Source: CAVVAL01 sp963742725
Lineage (GTDB): Bacteria > Actinomycetota > Actinomycetes > Mycobacteriales > Cryptosporangiaceae
Assembly: GCA_963742725.1 (NCBI GenBank)
Contig: CAVUMX010000003.1
Span: forward strand, 930,001-994,000
Direction of reading: 5' to 3'
DNA length: 64,000 nucleotides
Within the stretch, counting starts at the first letter, position 1, and every line of letters begins with the position of its first letter. Positions 15,384-24,510 of this stretch are shown in pieces. The translations under genes and the position numbers were made by a program. The notes under the pieces are model-generated. The model was not told the DNA's origin. It made no database searches and worked only from the letters and a program-made list of their open reading frames with translations.

Positions 15384-17477
15384 TCAGCCGGCCGGCGGGC
15401 GCCACATGGGCCAGAACGCGGTGCCGTCCGGCAGCCGGAACGGCTCCCGCAGCTCGTACCCGTGCCGTGCGTACAGTTCGCGGCTGCCGGTGCTGCTCGC
15501 GTCGAGGTAGGCGGGCATGCTGTGCTCGTCGAGCCGGGCGTGGTGGTGGGCGAGGAGTGCCGTCCCGATACCGGCTCCTTGCCGCTCCGGCCGGACCGCG
15601 AGGAACGCCAGGTGGTGGTGGGCCTCGTGTGGGTGGTTGTCGGCGAACAGCGTGTCGAGGACGGCGAACCGGTCGGCGTTGACGCCGCACGCCTCGGCGA
15701 GCCGCTGGTCGTAGTCGGCCGGCTGCGGGATCTCGCGGTCGGCGAAGAACCAGACGGCGACGCCGGTGCCGCCGTCGGCGAGGTGGACCTCGCCGTGTTC
15801 GAGGGCGTGGTCGACGAAGATCCGGAAGTTGTCGCGCAGGACGGCGCGCCGCTCGGACGGGTCGGGCACGAGCCAGGCCGTGGCGTCGAGGCCGGCGAAC
15901 GCCTCGGCGATGAGGTCGGCGGCGAGGTCGGCGTCGGCGTGCGTGGCCCGCACGACCGGGACCGCCGCGGGTGCGGCCGTGAGCGCGGCCGGGGCGGGCG
16001 GCTCGATGCCGATGGTGGCGGACTTGGCGCCGAGGCCGATGCCCCGGTACACGTCCGGCCGCTGGAGCTTGAGAAGCAGCCCCCAGCCGATGCCGGCGAT
16101 GGCCGCCACGAGGTAGGCCACGGGCACCGCCCACGCCAGCACGTGCGACGGGTCGACGCCGAGCAGCGTGGCGAAGTTGTCGAGGGCGAGGTAGACGATG
16201 ACGCCGAGCGCGACGGTCGCCGCCGCGGGCGCGGCGAGCCGGCGCCACACGTTCTCGCCGTGCTGGTTGCGGGCGAAGAACACGATGACCGCGATCGACG
16301 TGAACGCGATGAGGAACAGCACGCCGAGCGCGCCGGACGTGCCGCCCCAGAAGAACAGCTGGACGAGCGGGTCCCAGCCGGCGACGGCGTAGCCGACGAT
16401 CACGACGAGGCCGATCGCGCTCTGGAGCAGGGAGGCGTTGCGGGGCGCGCCGGTGCTCCGGGCGGTCCGTCCCAGCGCCGCCGGGAGCACCCGCTCGCGG
16501 CCGAGCGCGAACATGTACCGGGACGTCGTGTTGTGGAACGAGATCATCGCGGCGACGATGCTGGTCACGAACAGGGCGTGTCCGATGTCGACGACGGTCT
16601 GCCCGAGGTGGCTGCCGGCGAGGTTGAAGATGAGTTCGGGGCCCTGCTCGCCGGCCGACAGGACGATGTTCTCGGGGCCGGTCGCCACCGTCATCGCCCA
16701 GGACGCGAACGCGTACAGGGCGGCGATGAGGCCGACGGAGAGGTACGTCGCGGTGGTGATCGTCCGGCGCGGGTCCTTCGACTCCTCCGAGAACACCACG
16801 GCGGACTCGAAGCCGACGAACCCGAGCACCGCCAGCACGAGGATCGCGCCGACCCCCGGCCCCCACAGGTTGCCGGGCGAGAGGGTCTCGAACGAGATCT
16901 GGCCGCCGGCCGGGTTGGCGAGGTCGGCGACGCTGTACACGAGGATGACGGCGACCTCGGCGAGCAGCAGGACGGCGAGGACCGTCCCGTTGATGTCCAC
17001 CCGCAGGACGCCGAGCAGCGCGGTGAGCGCCCACGCGACGATCGCGATGACCCACCACTGCGGCTGGATGCCGAACCACTGGTCGAGCAGCGGCGCCGCC
17101 GCCGATCCGATGGCTCCGTACAGGCCGACCTGGAGCGCGTTGTAGGCCAGCAGCGCGATCCACGCCGCGCCGACGCCGAACGGACGTCCGATGCCCTGGC
17201 TGATGTAGGAGTAGAACGCGCCCGCGTTGGCGACGTGCCGCGCCATCGCCACGTACCCGACGGAGAACACCGCGAGCACGGCGCCGACCAGCACGAACGA
17301 CAGCGGGATGCCGGTCAGCCCGGTGGCCGAGTACCCGGTGGTCACGACGCCGGCGACGACCGTGAGGGGTGTGGCGGCGCTCATCACGAAGAAGACCACC
17401 GCCGCGACGCCCAGCCGGTTCGCGGCGAGCGTGCGGGCCACCGGGCTGTAGCTCGGCGGCGACTCCAGTACTGCCAT
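15384..17477 (-). CDS. APC-superfamily amino-acid permease fused to a GNAT N-acetyltransferase
   Basis: 697 residues. Residues 1 to about 485 form a 12-14-helix APC transporter (amino-acid/polyamine permease; FFVMSAATPLTVVAG, GRPFGVGAAWIALLAYN, GFESAVVFSEESKDPRR). After an Ala/Pro linker (about 490-510) comes a complete GNAT domain (about 510-697) with the acetyl-CoA loop RQGAGIG, the following helix, and YARHGYELREPF at the end. The ATG has GGAGG upstream. The reading frame is continuous through the junction. It lies 21 bp downstream of the GPP34-family gene on the same strand, so they are probably co-transcribed. The natural inference is uptake coupled to acetylation of the substrate at the membrane, but the substrate is unknown. 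No frame anomaly suggests an artificial join. Confidence 0.88.
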   Translation of the reverse strand: MAVLESPPSYSPVARTLAANRLGVAAVVFFVMSAATPLTVVAGVVTTGYSATGLTGIPLSFVLVGAVLAVFSVGYVAMARHVANAGAFYSYISQGIGRPFGVGAAWIALLAYNALQVGLYGAIGSAAAPLLDQWFGIQPQWWVIAIVAWALTALLGVLRVDINGTVLAVLLLAEVAVILVYSVADLANPAGGQISFETLSPGNLWGPGVGAILVLAVLGFVGFESAVVFSEESKDPRRTITTATYLSVGLIAALYAFASWAMTVATGPENIVLSAGEQGPELIFNLAGSHLGQTVVDIGHALFVTSIVAAMISFHNTTSRYMFALGRERVLPAALGRTARSTGAPRNASLLQSAIGLVVIVGYAVAGWDPLVQLFFWGGTSGALGVLFLIAFTSIAVIVFFARNQHGENVWRRLAAPAAATVALGVIVYLALDNFATLLGVDPSHVLAWAVPVAYLVAAIAGIGWGLLLKLQRPDVYRGIGLGAKSATIGIEPPAPAALTAAPAAVPVVRATHADADLAADLIAEAFAGLDATAWLVPDPSERRAVLRDNFRIFVDHALEHGEVHLADGGTGVAVWFFADREIPQPADYDQRLAEACGVNADRFAVLDTLFADNHPHEAHHHLAFLAVRPERQGAGIGTALLAHHHARLDEHSMPAYLDASSTGSRELYARHGYELREPFRLPDGTAFWPMWRPPAG

Positions 17478-17498
17478 TGCGATGCCTCCGTGTTCGGG

Positions 17499-18134
17499 TC
17501 AGGTGCGGTAACTGAGGACGGCGTCGCCGATCGCGGCGTGGGTGTGCGCGAGCAGTTCCTGCAGCGGCGCGGGCGCCAGCGAGACGAGGCGGCGCAGCTG
17601 TTGGTGCTGCTGGGCCGCCTGCGGTCCGCCTTCGAGCAGGTCCTGGTCGAGGCCGGTCGCGGCGGCGAGGCCGAGCAGGAAGGCGTCGGCGGCGTCGAGG
17701 GGTTCGAACCGGGACAGGCTGTGGGAGAGGCGGGCCCACGGCCAGGCGGCGGTGTTCACGTCCGTCGGGACCCAGAGGGTGACCTGCCGCAGGAGCCTGC
17801 GCGTCTTCTCCGGACGGATGTGCCCGGCCCGCCACAGGCGCTGCGCCACGCCGTCGTACGCGCCCCGGCTGAGGAAGTCGAGCCAGGTGCGGACGGCCGT
17901 GTGCTGCGGCTGGCTCACGAGCTGGTCGAGCGCGGCGTGCGAGACGGCGTCGCGGGGCGGGGTGTCGTCGACGACGTCGATCAGGCCGCGGCGCAGGCTG
18001 ATCCGGCGTGCGGTGACCAGCTCGGCGAGTAACGCGGAGGCGAGCCCTAACTCGGTCGCGCGGGCGTTCAGCCTGGGTCGTCCGGACACGTCGTTGTGCG
18101 CGAGCCTGAAGAACTCGTCGGCCAGTGGATGCAC
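17499..18134 (-). CDS. GPP34 (GOLPH3/Vps74)-family protein
   Basis: 211 residues from the GTG at 18134, chosen for AGGAG about 8 nt upstream; the frame extends to 18215 but that extra N-terminus looks non-coding. It begins HPLADEFFRLAHNDVSGRPRLNARATELGLASALLAELV, the conserved start of the GPP34 family, followed by the all-helical body. Eukaryotic relatives bind phosphatidylinositol-4-phosphate; the role of the abundant actinobacterial versions is unknown. It precedes the APC-GNAT fusion in the same transcript and is divergent from the secreted GH29-like gene. Confidence 0.85.
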   Translation of the reverse strand: MHPLADEFFRLAHNDVSGRPRLNARATELGLASALLAELVTARRISLRRGLIDVVDDTPPRDAVSHAALDQLVSQPQHTAVRTWLDFLSRGAYDGVAQRLWRAGHIRPEKTRRLLRQVTLWVPTDVNTAAWPWARLSHSLSRFEPLDAADAFLLGLAAATGLDQDLLEGGPQAAQQHQQLRRLVSLAPAPLQELLAHTHAAIGDAVLSYRT

Positions 18135-18275
18135 CGCGAGGTCTCCTCTCCCCGTTGGTATGACCCAGGGTGTTTGTACGCGTTCACGCCGTGCGCGCGG
18201 GCCCCAACATTCCATCTCGCAACGGGCGAAGCAAGGGTGAACCGCTGTGACTTGTGTGAAAGCGGCGTTTCCACA

Positions 18276-18315
18276 GGTCTAGACCTTGACGCTCAGCGGA
18301 TAGAGATCCTATGTT
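18276..18315 (+). promoter_or_regulatory. promoter with DasR-like operator upstream of the GH29-like gene
   Basis: A perfect 10-bp palindrome GGTCTAGACC (18276-18285) matches the core of the known DasR site (TGGTCTAGACCA). It abuts a -35-like TTGACG (18286-18291), with TATGTT (18310-18315) after an 18-nt spacer. The same TTGAC-N18-TATGTT layout occurs before the GH27 gene. Confidence 0.7.
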
Positions 18316-18395
18316 TCCCCCGGGTTGTCGTGGCGTGCGGGCCGCGGTTGCACTTCCAACGGTCCACTCCTTGGATGTCTGTGGGTGATGCTCGC

Positions 18396-20579
18396 ATGCG
18401 AACCACGTCAATCGCCGTGCGCGCCGGCCTCGTCGCCGCGCTGCTGCTCGCCACGATCGGGTTGCCGGTCGCACCGGCGCGGGCCGAGGTGCAGCACCCG
18501 CGCCAGGACTGGCTCCGGGCCGCCGCGTCCGGCCTGTTCCTGCACTGGGGCATGCGCACCTCGCCCGGCTACACGTCCTGCACCGCGTGGGAGAACGCGG
18601 TCACCGGCGGCGGCTGGAGCGCGGACTACTGGGTGCAGGAGACGAAGAAGCTGAAGGCGAAGTACATGGTGCTGGCGTCGTTCCACAGCCGGCTCGGCTA
18701 CTCGCGCGCCTGGCCGTCGAAGATCCCCGGCAGCTGCGCGACCAGGCGCGACTACCTCGGCGAGCTGGTCACGGCCGCCCACGCGAACAACCTCAAGGTC
18801 ATCCTCTACATGACCGACGATCCACAGTGGTACAACGAAGGGCTGCCGTCCGGGCAGAGCTGGCTCAACTCCTCCGCGTACTCGTCCTACAAGGGCCGCA
18901 GCGTCAACCTGCACAGCCGCGACGGCTTCGGCGAGTTCAGCTACGACAACTTCTTCGAGGTCATGACCAACTACCCGACGCTGGACGGGTTCTGGATCGA
19001 CAACGACAACGCGTTCTGGGAGAACAACGACCTGTACGAGAAGATCCACCAGCAGCGCCCGCACATGCTGCTGAGCAACAACAACGAAGACACGCCCGAG
19101 ATGGACACCGTCAGCAACGAGCAGAAGACGGGCATGACGCCGAGCTACGACATGGCGTCCGCGATCGGCGTGCCGCAGCCCCGGCTCACCGAGGCCTGCT
19201 ACAAGCTGCCGAGCGGCGGCCCGTGGTGGTACGGCGGTTCCAACACGACGGTCGACACCAAGCTCAACATCGGACGCCTCGTCAGCAACGCCGGCGCGTC
19301 CATCAAGTCGCACATGGCCGAGACGGCGATGGTGAACGGGCGGTTCCCGTCCAACCAGGCCAACTTCAACAACTTCGCCAACACGTACCTGCCACCGATC
19401 TGGGAGTCCCTCGAAGGCGTCGAGGGCGGCGGGTACATGTACGGCGGGCTCCAACCAGGGCCGTTCGGCAACGGCGCGTACGGCGCCACGACGATCAGCA
19501 AGGCCAACCCGAACCTGCACTACGTGCACGTGATCGACCGGGCGTCGGGTAGCTCGGTCACCGTGCGGGACAACGGGTACAAGATCACGCGCGTGACCGA
19601 CCTGCGCACCGGCGCCGCACGGCCGTTCACCCAGGCAGGCGGCTCGGTCGTGATCAGCGGCATCACGAACTGGGACCCGTACGACACCGTCCTGAAGGTC
19701 GAGACCGCCGGACGCGAAGGTATCTATCCGGCCGGTTCGGTGACGGCTACCGCGTCGGTGTCGGCCAGCGGGCACCCCGCCGGCGCGCTCGCGGACGGCA
19801 ACTATCTGACCTACTGGGACAACAACACGACGACGCCCGCCGCGATCACCCTGGACCTGGGCAGCGCGAAGAAGGTGGCCTACCTGGCGCTGAACCAGCG
19901 CGAGTGGTCGCCGACGCACGCCCGGACCACGTTCGGCCGCCCCGAGGACTCCGCCCGCATCCGCGACTACACGATCCAGACCAGCACCAACGGCTCCACC
20001 TGGACGACCGTCCGCACCGCGACGATGCCGAGCCGCCGCGCGGTGCAGTTCGTCGACCTGAACATCGCCTCGACCCGGTACGTCCGCCTCAACGTCAACA
20101 GCATCTGGGCCGGGTCCGGCGCGCCGAACTACTACAAGAAGCTGCGGATCGACGAGATGTGGCTCGGCTCCGACTTCGTCGGCGGGGGCACGACGCCGCC
20201 GGGCACGCGGTACGAGGCGGAGAACGCGACGATCTCCCAGGGTGTCGTCGAGTCCAACCACACCGGCTACTCCGGCACGGGCTTCGTCAACTACGACAAC
20301 GCCACCGGGTCGTACGTCCAGTTCGCCGTGACCGCAGCCGCCGCCGGCAACACGGCGCTGAGGTTCCGGTTCGCCAACGGGACGACCACCAACCGGCCGA
20401 TGAACATCAGCGTCAACGGCGGCACGCCCGTGGCGGTCAACTTCGCCGGCACCGGAGCGTGGACGTCCTGGCAGGACGCGGTCGTGACGCTGCCACTGAC
20501 CGCCGGGGCGAACATGATCCGCGCCACCGCGACGACGGCCAACGGCGGCCCGAACCTGGACCGCCTGGACCTGCCGTAG
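18396..20579 (+). CDS. secreted GH29-like glycoside hydrolase with discoidin and CBM35 modules
   Basis: 727 residues from ATG 18396; an in-frame ATG at 18375 is an alternative, and neither has a strong ribosome site. A signal peptide ends near PARA. The catalytic region (about 30-400) shows the (beta/alpha)8 pattern GLFLHWGMRTSP, YMVLASFHSRLGYSRAWPS and LDGFWIDNDNAFW, recalling alpha-L-fucosidases. The usual KHHDGF motif is replaced by SFHSRLGYS, and the Asp in FWID is the nucleophile candidate. An F5/8-type discoidin (CBM32-like) domain follows at about 450-600, then a CBM35 (RYEAENATIS to LDRLDL). The CBM35 closely resembles the first one of the GH27 enzyme encoded at 54 kb. Substrate specificity is uncertain. 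A DasR-like operator lies upstream. Confidence 0.8.
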   Translation: MRTTSIAVRAGLVAALLLATIGLPVAPARAEVQHPRQDWLRAAASGLFLHWGMRTSPGYTSCTAWENAVTGGGWSADYWVQETKKLKAKYMVLASFHSRLGYSRAWPSKIPGSCATRRDYLGELVTAAHANNLKVILYMTDDPQWYNEGLPSGQSWLNSSAYSSYKGRSVNLHSRDGFGEFSYDNFFEVMTNYPTLDGFWIDNDNAFWENNDLYEKIHQQRPHMLLSNNNEDTPEMDTVSNEQKTGMTPSYDMASAIGVPQPRLTEACYKLPSGGPWWYGGSNTTVDTKLNIGRLVSNAGASIKSHMAETAMVNGRFPSNQANFNNFANTYLPPIWESLEGVEGGGYMYGGLQPGPFGNGAYGATTISKANPNLHYVHVIDRASGSSVTVRDNGYKITRVTDLRTGAARPFTQAGGSVVISGITNWDPYDTVLKVETAGREGIYPAGSVTATASVSASGHPAGALADGNYLTYWDNNTTTPAAITLDLGSAKKVAYLALNQREWSPTHARTTFGRPEDSARIRDYTIQTSTNGSTWTTVRTATMPSRRAVQFVDLNIASTRYVRLNVNSIWAGSGAPNYYKKLRIDEMWLGSDFVGGGTTPPGTRYEAENATISQGVVESNHTGYSGTGFVNYDNATGSYVQFAVTAAAAGNTALRFRFANGTTTNRPMNISVNGGTPVAVNFAGTGAWTSWQDAVVTLPLTAGANMIRATATTANGGPNLDRLDLP

Positions 20580-20632
20580 CGCCGGACGCCAGCGCTCGCG
20601 CCGCCGTCCAGCCCGCGGCGGGGTGGGGGTGG

Positions 20633-21811
20633 CTACCAGGTCACCGGGAGGGCGTGGAGTGCGCGCATGAGGAGGCCGGTCCGCCACGGCAGATCGGCCT
20701 CCGGGACGGCGAGCCGCAGGCCGGGCAGCCGGTTCAGCAGCGAGCCGAGCGCCACCTGGAGTTCGAGCCGGGCGAGCTGGGCGCCGAGGCAGTGGTGCGC
20801 GCCGTGCCCGAAGCCGACGTGCGCGGCGGTGTCGCGGGTGATGTCGAGCCGGTCGGGGTCGGGGTAGACGGACGGGTCCCGGTTGGCGGCGGACCGGGAC
20901 ACGAAGACGGCGTCCCCGGCGGCGACGACCCCGCCGGCGAGCGTGACGTCCTCGGTCGCGTACCGGGGGATCGACGCGGTGGCGGTGAACGGCACGTACC
21001 GCATCAGTTCCTCGACCGCGCCCGGCAGCAGGGTCGGGTCCGACCGCAGCAGCGCCAGCTGGTCGGGGTGGGTCAGCAGCACGTAGACGAAGTTCGGGAT
21101 CTGGCTGGCTGTCGTCTCGTGGCCGGCGGCGAGCAGTCCGATGCCGAGGAACAGCAGCTCGTCCTCGGAGAGCTGGTCTTGCTCGTCGCGGGCCTGGACG
21201 AGCGCGCCGAGCAGGTCGTCGGTCGGTGCGGCGCGCCGCCGGGTGACGAGCCCGCCCATGTAGGCACCGAGTCTGCCGAGGTAGTCGAGGCGCTGGTCGT
21301 TGGTGAGCGACGTCGTGGTCAGCAGCGCCTCGGACCACTTCTGGAAGTCGCCGCGGTCGTCGAACGGGACGCCGAGCAGTTCGCAGATGACCGTCACCGG
21401 CAGCGGGACGGCGAACGACGTCACCAGGTCGGCGGGCGGACCGGCGGCGACCATCTCGTCGAGCAGCCCGTCGCAGATCTCCTGGATGCGGGCGCGTAAC
21501 CGCTCGACCCGGCGCGTGGTGAACGCCTTGAAGACGAGCCGGCGCAGGCGCGTGTGGTCGGGTGCGTCCATGTCGAGCAGCCCGAGCGGCGGTGTGTCGG
21601 GAGTGAGCCTCGGCTGGTCGTGCTCCAGGGCCGCCGCGCGGCTGAACCGCGGGTCGCCGAGCACCGTCCGGGCGTCGTCGTGCCGGGTCACGAGCCAGGC
21701 GTGCTCGCCGTACGGGAGCGCGATCCGGCACAGCGGTTCGTGTTCGCGCAGGTAGGCGTAGGTGGGGTCGAGGTCGAGGCGGTCCGGTGGGCTGAACGGG
21801 TATGGACGCAC
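20633..21811 (-). CDS. cytochrome P450
   Basis: 392-residue soluble bacterial P450. The I-helix motif AGHETT, the K-helix EELMRY (ExxR), PDRLDI of the meander and the heme loop FGHGAHHCLGAQLAR with the Cys thiolate ligand are all present. Length is normal for the bacterial class I family. ATG start at 21811. No ferredoxin or reductase gene is adjacent, so electrons must come from elsewhere. It is divergent from the PEBP gene and flanked by sugar-enzyme genes, so the substrate cannot be inferred. Confidence 0.93.
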   Translation of the reverse strand: MRPYPFSPPDRLDLDPTYAYLREHEPLCRIALPYGEHAWLVTRHDDARTVLGDPRFSRAAALEHDQPRLTPDTPPLGLLDMDAPDHTRLRRLVFKAFTTRRVERLRARIQEICDGLLDEMVAAGPPADLVTSFAVPLPVTVICELLGVPFDDRGDFQKWSEALLTTTSLTNDQRLDYLGRLGAYMGGLVTRRRAAPTDDLLGALVQARDEQDQLSEDELLFLGIGLLAAGHETTASQIPNFVYVLLTHPDQLALLRSDPTLLPGAVEELMRYVPFTATASIPRYATEDVTLAGGVVAAGDAVFVSRSAANRDPSVYPDPDRLDITRDTAAHVGFGHGAHHCLGAQLARLELQVALGSLLNRLPGLRLAVPEADLPWRTGLLMRALHALPVTW

Positions 21812-21925
21812 GGCGCGGCCCCCTCACGGTCCGGTACGCGGCGAGCACAGTTTGGCAGCTGTCGGTGCCCCGCCGCTCCCGATATCGTGCGGAATGTGAC
21901 TGGCACCGAAGTGGAGGGACGAGCG

Positions 21926-22435
21926 ATGTCGTTGGAGCGACCGCAGGCACCGGATCCGTACGAGCTGATGCCCGCCGCCGGGACGTTCGAGGTCACGAGC
22001 ACCGACGTCCAGGACGGCCAGCCGATGGGGGACGCGCAGGCGGTTCCGGCGAACGTGTCGCCGCAGCTGGCGTGGTCAGGGTTCCCGGCGGAGACCAGGA
22101 GCTTCGTCGTGACCTGCTTCGACCCGGACGCACCGACGCCGTCCGGGTACTGGCACTGGGTGCTCGTGAACGTGCCCGCCACGACCACCGAGCTGGCCAC
22201 CGGAGCGGACGTGCCCGAGGGTGCGTTCCACGTCCGCAGCGACGGCGGGCTGTCGGCGTTCGAGGGCGCCGGCCCACCGGCCGGTGACCAGGTCCACCGC
22301 TACTACTTCGTCGTGCACGCCGTCGACGTGGACCGCCTCGACGTCGAGGAGAACGCCAGCCCGGCGGTCGTCTCGTTCAACCTCGCGTTCCACACGCTCG
22401 CGAGGGCGATCCTCGTCGGGACCTATCAGCGCTGA
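21926..22435 (+). CDS. YbhB/YbcL-family PEBP-like protein
   Basis: 169 residues from ATG 21926, with GGAGGG 7 nt upstream. It shows the phosphatidylethanolamine-binding-protein signatures: SPQLAWSGFP, the ligand-site CFDPDAPTPSGYWHWVLVNVP, and HRYYFVVHAVD. Cytosolic, no signal peptide. Bacterial members bind small anionic ligands and their physiological role is poorly known. The last 10 bases overlap the convergent gene on the minus strand. Confidence 0.93.
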   Translation: MSLERPQAPDPYELMPAAGTFEVTSTDVQDGQPMGDAQAVPANVSPQLAWSGFPAETRSFVVTCFDPDAPTPSGYWHWVLVNVPATTTELATGADVPEGAFHVRSDGGLSAFEGAGPPAGDQVHRYYFVVHAVDVDRLDVEENASPAVVSFNLAFHTLARAILVGTYQR

Positions 22436-22821
22436 GAGGGAGCGCCGATCCGGGCGCGGACCTCGTCCCAGTGGATCGGCAGCTCGGCCGCCCGCACCGT
22501 CCACACCACGAACGTCGACGGCAGCATGCCCCGGCGGATCGTGTCGGTGGCGGCGCGGTGCGGATCGGTCCGGTTGAAACGGCCCAGCTCGGCGCGGCCC
22601 GTCCACGCCGAGACCGTCCAGAACGTCTTGCGCAGCAGGCGCGCGTCCAGCGCGTAGCCGACCAGGCCGGGTGTCGTCGCGAGCTGCCGGCGGATCCGTG
22701 ACGTCCACACCAGGAACGCCGGGATCCGCAGGTACGACCGCAGCGGCAGCCGCGACGCCATCACGATGCACTCCGTGCCGGGGTCAACCGGCCTGACCGA
22801 GATCCAGGGGAGCGCGGGCAC
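22426..22821 (-). CDS. ABM/DUF3291-like monooxygenase-fold protein
   Basis: 131 residues. Contains RSYLRIPAFLVWTSRIRRQLATTPGLVGYALDARLLRKTFWTVSAWTGRAELGRF, a pattern of dimeric alpha/beta-barrel proteins (antibiotic-biosynthesis-monooxygenase superfamily, DUF3291-like) common in actinobacteria. No cofactor-binding motif is visible, as expected for that cofactorless fold. Function unknown. It overlaps the 3' end of the PEBP gene by 10 bp. Confidence 0.7.
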   Translation of the reverse strand: MPALPWISVRPVDPGTECIVMASRLPLRSYLRIPAFLVWTSRIRRQLATTPGLVGYALDARLLRKTFWTVSAWTGRAELGRFNRTDPHRAATDTIRRGMLPSTFVVWTVRAAELPIHWDEVRARIGAPSQR

Positions 22822-22869
22822 TCTGCCTCCAGGACGACGCGGGGAACGCCACCCTACCGCCGGTATGGG

Positions 22870-24438
22870 CTAGTCCCAGGGGATTTGTGGTGACCGGTAG
22901 AAGTTCACGCCCTGGTGCGTCCATCGTGGCCCGTGGCCGGCGAGGCGCTGCCGGAAATCCGCCCAGTCGTGCGTCGCGGCCGGTGACCAGCCCAGTTCGG
23001 CGACGGCGGGCAGCCGGGGGAACGCCATGAACTCGATGTCGCGGATGTCCGTCAGGGTCTCCGACCACAGTGGAGCCTCGACCCCGAGGACGGACCGTTC
23101 GTCGAGCCCGCGCAGGTAGCCGCCCGGGTTCCAGCCGTAGGCGTCGGCGACCTCGATGAAGCCGGCCCAGTCGAGGCCGAGCCGAGTGTTCTTGTCGTAC
23201 TTCATGTCGAGGTAGGCCTTGTTCGCCGGCGACAGGAGGATCTTGTGGCCCCGCGCGGCGGCCGCGACCATCGACGGGTCGTTGTCCGAGGTCCCCCAGA
23301 ACTGCGGGACCGCGGTGGTGGGCGGCGAGGCCTTGATGAACTCGTGCCAGCCGGTGACCTTCTTGCCGTACTTCGCGACGATCGGCAGGACCCGGCCCAT
23401 GAACGTCAGGTAGTCCGGGTCGGTGGTGGCGTGCGCCTCGTCGCCGCCGATGTGCAGGTACTCGCCGGGCGTGATCCGGGCCAGCTCGCGGATGACGTCG
23501 TCCAGGAACCTGTAGGTGATCTCCTTGCCGACGCACAGCGAGCTGAAGCCGACCGCGGTGCCCGTGTAGAGCGGGGGAGCGATGCCGTCGCAGTTCAGGT
23601 CCGCGTACGAGGCCAGCGCCGCGTTGGTGTGGCCCGGCATGTCGATCTCCGGGATGACCGTGATGAACCGCGCGCGGGCGTAGCGGACCAGCTCGTCGTA
23701 GTCGCGCCGGGTGTAGAAGCCGCCGGGGCCGCCGCCGACCTCCGTGCTGCCGCCGTAGCTGGTGAGGCGCGGCCAACCCGGGATCTCGATCCGCCAGCCC
23801 TGGTCGTCCGCGAGGTGCAGGTGGAGCCGGTTCACCTTGTACTGGGCGATGTCGTCGATGTACCGCTTGACCTCGGTGACCGAGAAGAAGTGCCGGGACA
23901 CGTCGAGCATCGCGCCCCGGTGGGCGAAGCGCGGCTGGTCGGTGATCCGCCCGCCCGGGACGATCCACGGACCTGCCTGGCGCCGCGCCGACTCGACCCG
24001 CGCCGGCAGGAGCTGCCGCAGCGTCTGGACCCCGGCGAACAGGCCGGCGGGCGTGTGGGCGCGGATCACCACGGAACGGCGGTCGACGTCGAGGACGTAC
24101 CCCTCGGCGCCGACGTGGCGCGGCGCGCCGTGCAGCAGCAGCGCGATGCCGTCGCGGCCGTGGCGGTGCCCCGCCCGGACGACCGGCAGCCGGTACCCGG
24201 TCGACGGCCGCAGGATCGCGGCGAGCTGCCGCCCGACGGTGCCGGCCTCCCGTGACGTCTGGATGGCCGTCCAGGGGCGCAGGCGGAACGCGTCGTGCGG
24301 ACTCGGCCGGACGGACGCCGGCGCGGGGATCACGGCGGCGAGGTCACCCGGCGGCGCGGCGTGCGCGGGTTGTGGCGCGGCGGCGGGTAGGAGGACGAGG
24401 ACGGCTAAGGCGGCGATCAGGCGGCGGGCAACGGTCAC
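22870..24438 (-). CDS. secreted beta-N-acetylhexosaminidase (GH20)
   Basis: 522 residues from the GTG at 24438, with GGGAGG about 8 nt upstream; the frame runs to an ATG at 24471 but that would lengthen the n-region oddly. A signal peptide ends at AQPAHA-type residues near 26. An N-terminal GH20b domain (about 30-155) precedes the catalytic barrel, with RGAMLDVSRHFF, HLHLADDQGWRIEIP, and the catalytic Asp-Glu pair in HIGGDEAH. It releases GlcNAc from chitooligosaccharides or glycans by substrate-assisted catalysis. A DasR-like operator lies about 40 bp upstream of the start, consistent with known DasR control of GlcNAc metabolism. Confidence 0.93.
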   Translation of the reverse strand: MTVARRLIAALAVLVLLPAAAPQPAHAAPPGDLAAVIPAPASVRPSPHDAFRLRPWTAIQTSREAGTVGRQLAAILRPSTGYRLPVVRAGHRHGRDGIALLLHGAPRHVGAEGYVLDVDRRSVVIRAHTPAGLFAGVQTLRQLLPARVESARRQAGPWIVPGGRITDQPRFAHRGAMLDVSRHFFSVTEVKRYIDDIAQYKVNRLHLHLADDQGWRIEIPGWPRLTSYGGSTEVGGGPGGFYTRRDYDELVRYARARFITVIPEIDMPGHTNAALASYADLNCDGIAPPLYTGTAVGFSSLCVGKEITYRFLDDVIRELARITPGEYLHIGGDEAHATTDPDYLTFMGRVLPIVAKYGKKVTGWHEFIKASPPTTAVPQFWGTSDNDPSMVAAAARGHKILLSPANKAYLDMKYDKNTRLGLDWAGFIEVADAYGWNPGGYLRGLDERSVLGVEAPLWSETLTDIRDIEFMAFPRLPAVAELGWSPAATHDWADFRQRLAGHGPRWTHQGVNFYRSPQIPWD

Positions 24439-24477
24439 AGGGGCCTCCCGGGGCGGCGAGCGCGGCACCAACCCCCT

Positions 24478-24489
24478 AGGTATAGACCA
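24478..24489 (-). promoter_or_regulatory. DasR-like operator upstream of the GH20 gene
   Basis: Read on the minus strand the 12 bases are TGGTCTATACCT, matching 10 of 12 positions of the DasR consensus TGGTCTAGACCA. A TTGACA hexamer (24509-24514, minus strand) lies upstream. This fits GlcNAc-dependent control of a hexosaminidase. Confidence 0.6.
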
Positions 24490-24510
24490 ATGCGGCGTAC
24501 CTGGACAATG

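Noticed and set aside
17700..17710. GGTTCGAACCG resembling a tRNA T-loop
   Set aside because: Lies within the GPP34-family coding sequence and has no acceptor or anticodon stems around it.
15462..18032. Long plus-strand frame (856 codons) opposite the APC-GNAT and GPP34 genes
   Set aside because: Composition is biased and without motifs; the minus-strand proteins are clearly recognisable.
18408..21950. 1180-codon minus-strand frame
   Set aside because: Spans the GH29-like gene on the opposite strand and the P450 in a different frame; no domain is recognisable.
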